NCBI RefSeq assembly: GCF_963675165.1
Contig: NC_087383.1
Span: 3,502,979-3,566,978 of the forward strand
DNA from: Halichondria panicea
Taxonomy: Eukaryota > Porifera > Demospongiae > Suberitida > Halichondriidae
Length of the DNA stretch: 64,000 bases
Reading direction: 5' to 3'
The stretch's first letter is position 1; each line of letters opens with the position of its first letter. This document shows, piece after piece, positions 35,871 through 48,073 of the stretch. Both the position numbers and the translations under genes were made by a program. The notes beneath the pieces were generated by a model that worked only from the letters and a program-made list of their open reading frames with translations, made no database searches and was not told where the DNA came from.

Positions 35871-37550
35871 ATAAAACTGGTGCTCCAACTAACTTAACTA
35901 CTTCAGTATTAGATTAGTTGTATAATTATTCTATTATGCCGTATAACATATTTAATTCTTCATGCACTGTAATACAACATTCCTCCCCCCACCCCCCCCC
36001 CCCAATCACGCCTAATTTTCAATGAAATGCAGCGTATTTTCAGGCAACACGTGCATGCTACATATATTATATGCATGCATGCATGGGTGCCAAATTTTTT
36101 TCCCAAAACATAATAAAATAAAAAAAGTTCGAGTCCTATATAAAATGAAAGCACCGCAGGTGCTGATGCCTCGGTGGAGGTGCCAAAGCTACATATAACA
36201 TAAAACTACTAATAGCTAGCTTTTATACAATGATTGATTATAATTATCATGATAAATTTTGCTGCATGCAATCAACCGAATAGTGGGTAATGATCGACCA
36301 TGATTGTTGTTAAAAACGATTGATGCCAAAAGTTCAAGTCTAAAATTAATGGCTGCAAGTCAGCAGAGCCTTGCAGCTCTCTGCTCACTCTTGCAGCTAC
36401 CAATAGCTAGCGTTCTAGTGCAGAGCTAACTACTAAGTAGAGTAGTAACACTCGGTGAACAAGTTTTGCTACGGACTCTTCTGAAAAGGCTGCAATAGCA
36501 TTCCAAGTAAGCAAAACTGGGCATAACTCGAGAACGAAGCATTATTTTGCAAATCCACGAATTAAAATCCAAGTAAACATGACTAGAAGCCTATAGAAAC
36601 TCTTACTTGCACTTGATTCATCCTTGAGCAGCTGTAGCGGTCTACACACACACAGTACAGAGACACACAGACACACAGACACACTACCGTATACCTCGCT
36701 TGCGCATGCGCACCGAGGCATAATTAGTGTTAGGGAAAGCTGTATAATATGAAGCACTGCATGCAGGTGCTGATGCCTCGATCGGTGGGTGCATGTGTCA
36801 AAGCTACATAGTACATAACATGGCTATGCGTGCTATGCACATACACAATGACATGATAATTATCATGATGAACATTTTGCATCAGGCTAATCACAGGGAA
36901 ACTCAAAGAGTGGGAAGTGATTGTTGCTAAGGATGCCAAAAGTACAAAGTCTAAAATTAACTCATAAACAAGGTGACAAAGGTAAATAGTGGATATCTTG
37001 TAGTCTCGCTTGCTGGGGCATATATATCTTGTCAGTATAATTTCGAGTTCACCCCGATGGGATGGATCGACGGTGTAATGGCTAGATTTAAAGATGACCT
37101 CTAGGCTCTAGCTACTTTAAATACACATTTTGAGTTGCTTTTATGCCGAAATTTGGATTCACAGCGTGTATGCTGTGGAATTGGAAACAGAGCTAGAGCT
37201 AGCTAGAGAGAGAGCCATTGAAATGTTAGTGAAAAACTAGCCTCGATTCCAGGCCGGCCTGGAATCGAGGCTAAGCCTAACCGGAAGTTGGTCAATACCT
37301 GCGTCTTGTTTTCGAGTGTGCATATCACCATAGAAATTATTATCTGGTTCAAAATCATGATTTTTACAGCTGTAGACTGAAGAACCTTGGGCCGGCTGAT
37401 GACAAGTAAACTGTTCAGTAATTGAGTCTGCCCTCTGCAGTGTGGCACTTGTAAGTATATAAAGCAATTTATACATTCTAATAACCGTTGAAATCTATAG
37501 CTAGCTACATTTTCCTCCTGCAGCAGTCTTGATTCTGCTAGTGCTAAGCA
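35871..37550. other. Intergenic region between the CatSper2 copies
   Basis: No gene is seen. It holds a copy of the 10321-type element (about 36144-36720), a truncated copy (about 36750-36960), a perfect 36-bp palindrome at 37238-37273 made of two Mutator-type TIRs joined head to head, and the upstream block of CatSper2 copy 2 with CTTGTTTTCGAG at 37305. Confidence 0.7.
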
Positions 37551-40018
37551 ATGGATGTGAAATCGCACACACTCTCGCATCGAGCTGAAGTGTTTAGGTC
37601 CAAGCTCATAGAAAACTTCCAAATTATTGAGAGCCTCAGTGAGCAGGGAATAAAGAAAGTCCCTGTATACACCTCTGCTGACATAACTAGTGAGGCGCAT
37701 TTAAAAATTAAAGACAGTGTAAAATAACACCGAGAGGGGCATAATAGTAATTCTAGTACATATAGTGCTCTTTGCATACCACATAATGTCATTGGTGAGT
37801 TTTGCATACGTATAATGTGCATCAAATTCATGCCGGCATGCCTCTAATAAAAAGTTTGGCCAAAAAACTTTTACCAGCTCAATCACACACACCCACTGCT
37901 ACATTGTTTATATAATCACCCTTAAATGCAGATACTTGTATCTTGGACAAAGTACTTCTTGAGAACCCCGAGCAGACGATAAAATTTAAGACGTACCAGC
38001 GTGATAAGATCGAAGAGGTCAACAACGTTGTTGACCGCAGACTCATCCGTGTCAAGAATCAAAATAAACTGCCTCTGGGCGTCTGGGCCTTGTGGGTCGT
38101 GGAGAGTATCCCATAGTCACAGTATCATAAAGGGAGTAGCTTTCGTATTTTGCAATTGTTTTCCTCAACCATTTACACAGACAGAAAGTTTCAGAACATG
38201 CTGTTAATTCTCATCATTCTAAACGGCATCTCTATAGGCATTGAAGGAGGTATATAAACTAAATCTCCTGTGTATATTAAATACCCGATGCTGTTTCTCT
38301 TAGAGCTGCCAGTGACGAATGATATTGGGATTGCACTTTTAAGGATGCTCTTGAACTTCATTGATTCATTCTCAGTGATTGTGTTCACCGCTGAAATTGT
38401 TTTGAAGTGGATGGATAACTTTAGAGGATTCTGGAAGAACCCATGGAATATTTTTGATTTTGTTGTGACAGTTGTTGTGAGTTTCTCTACTGATGTCCTG
38501 GCTATTCTGAAATAATTATTATTGTTCTTTCCTTGCAGAGTGCAGTTCCTCTAATTATAATGTTGCTCACTAATGACAGAACCTCTCAATTTGCCATTGT
38601 TACAGAGCAGCTCGCCGTCTTCAGGATTATTAGGGCTCTGAAAATGGTCAGTTAGGTTTAGCTTTCATTTTAATTCTGTGTGTCATGTGTGTTTCTACAG
38701 ATTGCTCAGTTTGGTAGCCTCAGGATCATTGTACTGACAGTGTTGAAAGCGTTTAAGGTATATAAACACCGCAATTTTGTCATAATTATTCTTTGACTCT
38801 ATGATTATATATAGTCATTGGTGTTTATTGGAATTCTTCTCTTCGTGGTAACCTACATCTTTGCTAGCGCTGGAGTAATCTTTTTTGAAGCCTACACGAT
38901 GTCACAGAGAACAGACCTACGATATCCTCGCAGCTTCAGGTAATAATTATAGTTATAGATCTACATGTATAATTTACATTGAATCCCCTGTTAACAGTTC
39001 CTTGGTGGATGCCACCATAACGCTGTTTCAACTCTTCACTCTGGACCAGTGGTATAGGATCTATAATGATCTTATCAAGGTCATCCACCCAGCTTTTGCC
39101 TGCACCTACATCCTTCTGTGGGTCTGGATAGGAGCATTCTTGTTTAGAAACCTCTTTGTTGGAATAATGGGTGAGCCAGTTAATGTGTATAGCAGACACC
39201 AGTATAGCTATTTATACAGAAGACTTTTGGCCCTCGTGATTATAACCACTATATAACTGTTGTCACTTCTGTACATGCATGCATGCAGTGAATAATTTCC
39301 AGAACATAACTGAAGAGTTAACTCGTAAGCAAGAGAATATGGATCACAACGAGGAGCTTGCAAGAATGAAAGAAGAACTCAATACTGAATTGACTATGCA
39401 TGATTCAAAAATGACCAACGCCAGGTACAGAATGCGACTCGTGGTGCCAATATTATGTGTTTTGCAATACACAGAAGGTCTATATTTGTTCCAAAAGCAT
39501 CTTCTAGTCATTTAGCTGGCAGCTCCAGTACAGTTGAAAGGTCAGTTACCAGTGCATGGGTGTGAAAATTTGAATCATACTTATTTTGATTGCAGTGGGG
39601 GAGGAGCTGAGTTAAGAGAGCAGATCAGCCAAATGATGCATGCGGAAAAAAGGATTTCTGCTGGTATGCAACCATTTTTCAATTTTTAGGTGCTTTAGTA
39701 ACTTTTTTCAATCAGGATGGGATAAAACTGTGCGCTCACATCTAATGGCTCTCTCTTGCAACCCAGTTGAAACATTGTGGCCTCGAGAGACATTGTTCAG
39801 GTAAGGATGCTTGTTTGTGCAAGTTTGATTGTGAAATGCACTCTTTAAAGGTATTACCAGGTAATGGAGCTTCTAGTCGAGAATCTGGACGAGTATGATA
39901 AACTTCAAAAGCTTGCAAGTAAGCTGTGCTGGGATTCCTGATTTTTAATTACTTATTGTCTGATAATTTGCTCTGCTCAGATGACTGCCTGGTTAATCTT
40001 CATGACAGTAAGCCCTGA
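37551..40018 (+). CDS. CATSPER2: CatSper2 sperm cation channel subunit, copy 2
   Basis: Tandem duplicate of the gene at 33061, also intact. Exons: 37551-37689, 37932-38105, 38181-38249, 38304-38476, 38539-38646, 38701-38757, 38815-38939, 38998-39170, 39289-39424, 39475-39540, 39596-39663, 39716-39800, 39851-39918, 39981-40018. The product is 492 residues; only exon 10 differs in length (66 versus 75 bp), where the GHSA repeat is missing. The pore signature FTLDQW, the VNNFQN segment and the TLWPRETLFRYYQVMELL end are kept. Every intron position and phase matches copy 1. Both copies would be predicted to enter the same complex position, so they may be alternatives or differ in expression. Confidence 0.92.
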
Positions 40019-40479
40019 AAGAACTTGTACATGTACTCCAACTAACTAACTAACTACTTCAGTGGTTACCCTATGATCAGTTTATAATTATGGTGTGTAT
40101 GATGGGAAGGCGTGGCTCAGCTGCGCATGCGCACTAAGAATGCCCCTGTATGACGTGTGTGTGGCTAGTATTTGAAACTCGTGTGCATTTTCAACGTACA
40201 AGAAGAAAAGTCATCTCTCCCTTTGTATTCAGCCCAACAGAGTCTTGAGTCTCTATAAGGGTAAGATCTCATAAATATACAAGTGTACATAGCTTTAAAT
40301 TGTCTGAAAGCTGCAAAGTCCGTTAAATATAATTGATTTATTTTTGCCGCCATTTAAATTTGTTGTGAATACCGCATTTAGATTAGACTAAACATGCTAC
40401 ATGGATTACCTGTACAACATACCTTGTACTTTGAGCCACCTAGTACCTGTACCTATCTTCGTTATGTACAGAAATCAAG
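40019..40479. other. Intergenic region upstream of the lamin gene
   Basis: About 460 bp between the CatSper2 copy 2 stop and the lamin ATG. No ORF or repeat stands out. It must contain the lamin promoter and 5' UTR, but no core promoter element can be assigned. Confidence 0.5.
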
Positions 40480-43400
40480 ATGAGTCAGGAAAACGTTTCA
40501 CCTGCTCGAGCTTCTCGAGTCCAAGAGAAGGAAGAGTTGGCCCACCTCAATGACCGCTTTGTCCAATACATTGACCAGGTAAAATCCATGAAGGAGTTGA
40601 ACCGCCGCTTAGAAATGGAGCTCTGTAGCACCAAAGAGCAATTAGGAACCGAGACAGCGGCTGTCAAAGAACTCTACGAAGGGGAGCTTGCCGATGCTCG
40701 GAATCTTATTGACGAGACTGCCAAAGAAAAGGCTCGCCAGCAAATTAAAGTTAGCAAGCACGAAACTCGCATTGAGGAACTTGAAGCAGAGTGAGCCAAT
40801 ATTGTTACATTCCCGTTACTAGTACCACATTCTGTAATCTAGTTCTTTGATGTCGCTTATTTTCACTTCACGTTATGTGCAGTTGTAGCGTTATTGCCAG
40901 CACATATCCCTTTATGATTGCTGCTATTGTATGGTAGATTTCAACATGTGTTCAATTAATGTGATGTGCATCCTTAGTTGGGGTTTCCTAGAATTTCACA
41001 AGGGTGGTGTATGTGTGTGTTAATTTGAGTGCCAAGTCTGGTCACCATTTATAATTTTCAGGAAAGCTACCCACGTGGCTCTTTGCTTATGTACAAGAAA
41101 CCTGCATATGTCCATTTCGCTTTGGCATGTACAGTGTACAGCCTAGTTAGAGAATTAGACAATGGCTAATGGCTAGCTGACTGACAATGGGCACAATGTG
41201 TATAAATAGAACACTTAACGCTTGAGTATCGTATTGCTCTAATTTGCATATAAATTATGCTGTCTGCAATAAGGCAAGTTATCCATGACATTTTTACCCT
41301 AACCAGGCTGAAGACTTGCAAGGAGGAACGTGACCGTTTTGAGACCCAGTTAACTGCCTCTGAGCGAAGTAACACCTCCCTAGATGCCCAGCGCAAGTCT
41401 GCTCTCGCTGACAAAAACAGGCTCCAGAAGGAGGTGAATTTAGCTCCAACCAGTAATTGTTTGCTTTATAAACCAAACAGCAATAGCAATGTCCAAGGTA
41501 GCCATATTGTACATGTATGTGCCAACGTGTTCAGTTGCCGAGTTAATGACGATGTCCATTTTGTGCTTGTATAAAATTAATACTGGCTAAGTTGATTGTA
41601 TATTGTTATCGTGTGTATCCGAATGACCGTCACTAATTTATGGCCCCTACTGTTTCTGTAGGTGAAAAACCTTCAAGCTGAGTTGGCTGAGATGCGTGAA
41701 GGCTATGAGTCATTGCAGGGTACTTTGGAGGTTGAAACTTTGAGCAAAGTAGACCTGCAAAATAAATGTCAATCTCTTAGAGAGGAGCTCCTTTTCAACA
41801 AAAAACTCTATGAAGAGGTTGGTTCTATTTATTGCACAATGCTCATATAAAGAAGCCATTGTGTTGGTGGTTTGCTATCACTAGATTGGTGAGTGATAAG
41901 CAATATTTTAGGCGCAATTTCCTTTGGGATTATCTAACTAGGCAACCCAAAGCTAAAATTACATGTATGCAACTTTTCTTGCATGACTTGTACATGTACC
42001 GTATTTGCGTGATCAGAGGCTGCGGCTACTAAATGCTCATTTTTCTGGGACAAAGGAGGCTATAATTAGAGAGAGGTGTTTATTAGGCCTACTAACACCC
42101 CAGCAAATTCAGGCACCTTCAGGTTGAACTCAAAAGTTCTTTTTCACTTTCCACTGTTGAGTGTGGCCTTTATCAAGAATGGCCGCTGATCAAGCAAATA
42201 CGGTATACAATATGTGTCATTTAACAATTATAGTAAAAGCTGTAGGCTGGCCTAAAAGTCAAGCTGTTGCTAGTCTATATTGGAGGATGCTAATACAGTT
42301 TTATTCGTCTTAGGACAATGTACATGTGTAGATTTGTGTTATCAATTTCCCTATAATTGTCCACAGGAGCTGTCTGGCCTTCGTAACAAGCTCTCCTGGT
42401 CTGTGTCCACGCCCGACACAGACTTCCAGGCCCAGTTGGACCACCGTCTGGAGATAGCCATCGATGAGTTGAGGGATAAGAGCGAGGCTGACATTGCTGA
42501 CTACAAGATCCAGATCGACTCTGCCTACAAGGACAAGGTACAGTGTGTGTTGCCTACATGTGCCTATGTGTTTGATGTGCGCCGTTGCAAGAGTTGTACA
42601 TGTATTTGTTGATGCTCTAGAATTCCCTGTATTGGTTGTGTTTCAATGATTCTGAGTTGCTTCTACACCTCTCACTTTCAAGTTATCTACGTATGCTATA
42701 GTTATTATAACATTTCTGTGTGATTAGTTCCCTAATCTTGTGTGACGTGCCCCGCTTCAGATCACAGCCCTTGAGAATCAGTGTGCCCGTGACTCTGCCA
42801 CCATCTCTAAGCTAAGCATGGAGATCAATAGGCTCACCTCCGGCCGATCTGATCAGGGCAGCGAAATTGGCAAGCTGCAGAGAGCCGTGAGTGCATTTCT
42901 GTATCACAGTACCTAGTGGAGCATATATAACATATGACAGTGACTACCATTACCAGTTAACATTGAGGACCATTACCAAATACTGTACATATAATACTTA
43001 CTGTATCTGTGTACAGTACTTTTAGTGCACCGATTAGCTTTATCATGTATTTGCATTATGTACATGTACATGTAATCTCCCTAAGTATGTTTATCCTGTC
43101 TTACACGTACACCTTTGCCCCTTGTGTCCGTAGATTGAAAAGCTAGAGTGTGCTCTGCGTGACAAGGACGATGAGCTGGGTCGTGTGTGTCGCCAGCACA
43201 CCGATGATATGTCACAGACGATGGACGAGCTGCGTACCACTCGAGAGAGCTACGAGGTCAAAATACGCGAGTACGAGCAACTCATGGACCTCAAGGTCCA
43301 GCTGGACCAGGAGATTGCCACCTACAGGGCACTACTGCAGGAGGAGGAGACCAGGTGAGGCTCTATTTAAAGCACACTTCTGATAGTAGATTATACACCT

Positions 43401-46400
43401 ATCAATGTGTTGCCCCACTACCCCCCCGGAACATACGGGGGAATTTAACCTGGAATTTTTGCCCCATTCTGGGGGTTTGACCTGGCTTTGCATAGTTTTA
43501 TAACCTGTTTTGATGTGTGCAACTGCTTGGGAATTTGAATACTGAATCCTTCCCCCACCAGGGGGAATGTGATCTCAGGTATGGTCAAATCCCCCATATT
43601 ACCTTTCCCCCTCCTGGGGGGGGGGCAACACTTTGATAGGTGCATTACATGTACAGTACTGTATTACATCAGGGGCTTAGAGAAGAGGGCATGCAACTCA
43701 GTCAGAAGCAGCACCCTTCATCTGTTACTATTTTTACTTGACTTTTGTACAGTACTGGGATTCTATTTATAGTAAATCCTGCCTCTGATATGAACTATGG
43801 TGATTACATAGGGTAGATAGTGCTATGTAGTACCAGGAGCGCATCCTCACATGCTCCTGATAGTACCAAGTGCATGTATGTGCTGTGTATCTATTACTTG
43901 TATGTTCATACAATGTGTAGTCAATTTTTAGGCAATGACATGTATCCTAATTCATGTACCATCAGCATTTTTCCATTAATTTTTATACCGCTATGCACAT
44001 GTGTGTTTGCATGCTCTTACTTTCATTCTCTGTAGACTAAACCTGACCCCTACCCCCCGTGAGAAGCGCACCCGCACTCGCACCCAGACTGGGGGGGAGC
44101 CTGTCCCCATCCCCAAGAAGATGCGTCTGGAGACCCCCCACACCCAGGCCAAAAAGTCCTCAGTGAGCTCCAGCGCTGTCGGTCGTATCCATATCACTGA
44201 CGTGGACCCAGAGGGACGCTACGTCGAGATCAAGAACATGTCCGACGAGGTTAATTTCTACGTGTATATTGGGTTGAGGACATAATTATTGAGCATCTTG
44301 ATTTATTTACTCTGTGTGTTTGTGGACGTTAACTGTACGTGTTCATTTGGTGGTTTCACTATATGCAAAGTTGTCTTTAAACTGTAAGGTGTAATGTGTA
44401 CATTTACTATCTTTTGTTTATTATATCTTTTGTACGTGCTATTTAGAGGATTGTAAGGCGCGTGTGCAAAAATGCGGTGTGATAACTAATGTATAATTAT
44501 ACACGTGTGTGCTTGGATGGTTTGTATCAAAATAACAAATAATATTGATGTCTGGCAGTTAGCTTTGGGGACAAACACTAGCGCTGTCAGTTCAGATAGT
44601 TCGGCCATATAGGTGTTCATAATCATATACACTATGCGGAGGTGGGTTCGTGGTCAGCTACGTAGTTTCCTAACCCAAACAAGCAAGATAGCGACAGATA
44701 CCACACAAATGTGTCTACCGTTGGTGTCAAAGTTCGACTATTGTTTCCGTAAATGCTCACACATTAGTAACTTGATACACCTCTCTCTGTCTAGGTTGAG
44801 CCCATCAAAGGAATCAAGATCCAGCATGAAGTGGAGGGAAGAAGTGAGATGATTTTCCGTTTTTCTGCCAAGTCCAAGCTCCAAGGAGGGGCTACCGTTA
44901 CCGTGAGTGGATTAAAGTCCTTTGTACATGTTTTATGCTATAATGATTATTTCTGTACGTACGTATAGGTAGATGTACATGTACAACTTATAGGATTTGT
45001 ATGTGGGAAATGCACTACAGTTTATGTGTGTGGTGTGCTTTATTTAAGAGAGTTTTCTGTCACCTCTGTTTACTAGGAATGCAGTAGCCATGACTCTAAC
45101 TGTTATTGGTGAGCATTAAGGCTGCCTCTGTGCGTCAATGGACCATTACAAGCAATCTTTATTGCACTACATGTAGTAGATGACATGTACAATGTAGTTC
45201 AGTTGTTTAACAGTACTGACCTCTCTCTGTTTTCAGGTGTGGAGTGGTGATGCGGACGGAGCAGTGCACAACCCTCCCAGCAACCTTATCTGGAAGAACC
45301 AGTCCTGGGGCTCTGGACAAAAGACCGTCACCAAGCTCATCAAGGGATCAGATGTAGGTCCTCGCTCACTTTCATAATCATATTATCGTAGAACCTCGAT
45401 TATCCGGCTTGGTAAGTAATCAGGAAATGGCCATGTACCTTTAAATGCTCATGCGCAATTAGCAGCTGTTATCATGGAGACAGACCTGTTTATCTTTTGC
45501 GCCTAAATTCTCTTTATCAATAAAGATCAAGGCATGGTTTATCTATTCGACTATCTGCCAGTTATCTGGCCTGTCTCTGGAACCAAAGTGTCCGAATAAT
45601 CGAGGACTGTTGTGAAAGCTTTATTACAGTGACCTCAGCATAGCTCATTATTGTAGCCCAGAGGAGGCCTGACATGCGTGAATGTATCACTACATTTTCC
45701 GTGCATAGTGACATGATAACGTCCAGTCCACTTGTAATGATTCGTGCATGTATGTCGGATTTCCTCTGCTTGTAGCCTGTAATGGTATTTACTGTTTAGA
45801 GGAAGTGATCTGTTTGTTTGTCCTATGCTTGGGTTGATCTGAGACATGGTAAACATCATTTTACGTTTTCCGGACACCCTAGCTGTGTATTGGACTAGAC
45901 ATTCTTATTTCTGTTGCCTAGTTTTGCATACCAATGAACTTGTGGATGCTGTCAGCTCTTTTAGGATACACAATGTAGTTCTCATTTCTAAAAGGTGATC
46001 GTAATGTTATAAATAGAATGCTCTTCTGACTTATTTTTATCAGCTATTACCTTGCTTCTCCTTGTATACCCTTATGTACAGTGCATGATACATCCCAGTT
46101 TACAGTTGTGTGTTAGTATTTTTGGTTACACTATGTCCATCTGCCTGCAGACGATTGCCCAGTTCAACCAGAGCATTGAGATCTCCCCATGCAAGCCACA
46201 ACAAGAACATGACAGTGGCACCGGATTTCTTGACTCTAGTACTCGCTCCTTTCCAAGCCTTCCCGACGATGCTACCGAAAGGGATGCTTCTGGTTCTGGT
46301 TCTGGTTCTGGTCGTGTTACCATGACGACTCGCTACAGCTCATCCACCAGCAGCAGCAGCCGTGGGGCCAGGGACCAGAGGGGCGGGGGAGAGCATATGT

Positions 46401-46601
46401 TTCATCAGCAGGTGAGACCTCTTATTGATATGTGTGAATGGTGATCATGAATGGTTAAACCATTAGTCTGAGTAGTAGTTTTAAAATCTGAGTTTAAGTA
46501 TGTGATGGTCACGTTGATGCTTACTCGGTGTTATTCGTCAATTGCTTTTTGTCGTGTAGGGAGACCCAGCTGCTGAGGAGAAGACCTGCGTCATCTCTTG
46601 A
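40480..46601 (+). CDS. LMN: Nuclear lamin, prenylated (B-type-like)
   Basis: Intermediate filament protein of the nuclear lamina. Eleven exons: 40480-40790, 41307-41433, 41662-41817, 42367-42537, 42761-42886, 43134-43354, 44036-44249, 44795-44902, 45237-45353, 46151-46411, 46560-46601; 617 residues. Order of parts: short head with an SP site (NVSPARAS), rod about 16-370 opening with EKEELAHLNDRFVQYIDQV and closing with the intermediate-filament motif LDQEIATYRALLQEEE, a basic stretch with two NLS-like clusters (REKRTRTRT and PKKMR, about 378-400), the lamin tail Ig fold about 422-518 (GRIHITDVDPEGRYVEIKN, LIWKNQSWGSG), an SG-repeat linker, and a C-terminal CVIS. CVIS fits the CaaX box for farnesylation, membrane anchoring and later processing, as in B-type lamins. 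Introns carry two MITE-like elements. Confidence 0.94.
43397..43644. mobile_element. MITE with C-rich inverted ends in a lamin intron
   Basis: CACCTATCAATGTGTTGCCC at the left and GGGGCAACACTTTGATAGGTG at the right are inverted repeats followed inward by runs of C and G. The interior repeats the CCCC/GGGG pattern, so the element may fold or form quadruplexes. It has no ORF. Confidence 0.75.
45388..45610. mobile_element. Decayed pogo-like MITE in a lamin intron
   Basis: Starts GTAGAACCTCGATTATCCGG and ends near CCGAATAATCGAGG. Its interior words also occur in 21736-22047, but several differences and a poor right end suggest an older copy. Confidence 0.7.
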
Positions 46602-48073
46602 ATCAGTCACAGGAATGGCTGAGTTGGCAACATATAGGACTAAAAAAGGTTGATAGGTTTTCTTTTTTGTTACTGTAGTGTATCCATATTAACCCATTTC
46701 ACACCTTCTAAACTGTCAAGACTAGTTATAATTACATGAACTTTAGATTGCTTAGCAAAATATTACATGTGTACACACTTACTTTGTTTCTTTTTGCTGT
46801 TTTCTGTACTTTGGTATTCAACGCCATTAAATGATAAAAGTGTTGTTTCAACATAATTGTCATGGCTATGTTTACTTCGTGTTAAGCGTTCATGTATATG
46901 TATACGTATTATGTTGTTATACTGCATGTTCCCATAAACAAGAGTAAATTTAATTTAATTTAGCAAGTGTTTTATAGTTAGAGCAATGATCTAACTATGT
47001 GTACATAAGGTTGGTGTTAGTTCCTGTTTTATTGGCATCAAAGTTAAGTAGGTAAATACGTTTAGTCTAAATGTGAAATGACATAATGTTAGGCATTGGT
47101 GCATTGGAAAACACATGCACACAACACTTGGTGATGTCATAGACCTACTGTAATAACATCATGTCATTTAGGCAAATTATTTAATGTTGTTCGTCAATTT
47201 TTGTATTAGAGCTTCTATACTTCGGATCACATTCGTTATTTGTTCATGATGTTTAAAGTGCCTAGTGTTTGGGTGTGGTCCCTTGGTGAAAGCTTAACCC
47301 CTTAGAGGAGGTACGACAACATCACGTGGGTGGACAATGGAATTTCAATCAACAGCAGCAAAAAGTTGTGTGAGTGTGGTCTGCATGATAACAGCCCCTC
47401 CCATCATCAGCATTTACTGCATGTTAATGGACATTCCATTGTCACACGCGTGCCATGATGTTGTCGTACCTCCTCCGAGCTTAACCGGCCTTGAAATAGT
47501 ATTATAATTTTCGCATGCTTGTATCATGCATGTGCATGTATTGCGTAGGTGGTTGAAATTGATAGCCAAGATGTACAGACATTGGGTACAGGAAACGAGT
47601 TCTGCTAGAACGCCTTTAGGGAAATCAAGTAAGAGACGTGCTTAAGTTTGTGAGGGATGTCTTGGTAATTGAAATGGATACTCTCTAGAGATGACATGTC
47701 CACTAAAATTGTTAATGCTGGTCCTAGACCATCCTTTCTACATACCCAATGTATTGTTGCAGACTAATTTGAGGTGATAAGATCTCATCAGGCAGCTAGT
47801 CTTTAGCACCACATGGTGTTTATATGTCTGTTCATATAGTTAAGGTTCCATTGTGAGCTTAATAAATTGATTATTGATATGTCTAGACCAAAATGTGTGA
47901 TTGGACTATAATTATGTTTGTACACCAAGCCTTATTTAGGCTCTGGAATTTAGACATCCAATAATAAGCAGACTTCCACTTTGGCAAGCTACTTGGTATA
48001 AATAGCACAATTGCCTGAGAGCATTAAGTTCCATCTTGTGCATGCATATATTCTTTGCTAAAAGTGCTCCAAG
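46602..48073. other. Intergenic region after lamin
   Basis: Lamin 3' UTR and spacer; no AATAAA was found close to the stop. The one clear feature is a MITE at 47303-47478 with inverted ends GAGGAGGTACGACAACATCA and TGATGTTGTCGTACCTCCTC around about 130 bp. No gene is seen. Confidence 0.65.
47303..47478. mobile_element. Short MITE with GGAGGTACGACAACATCA termini
   Basis: Near-perfect inverted ends of about 22 bp. An inner inverted pair (GTGGACAATGGAATTTC against GACATTCCATTGTCACAC) continues the stem. Total length about 175 bp. Confidence 0.8.
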
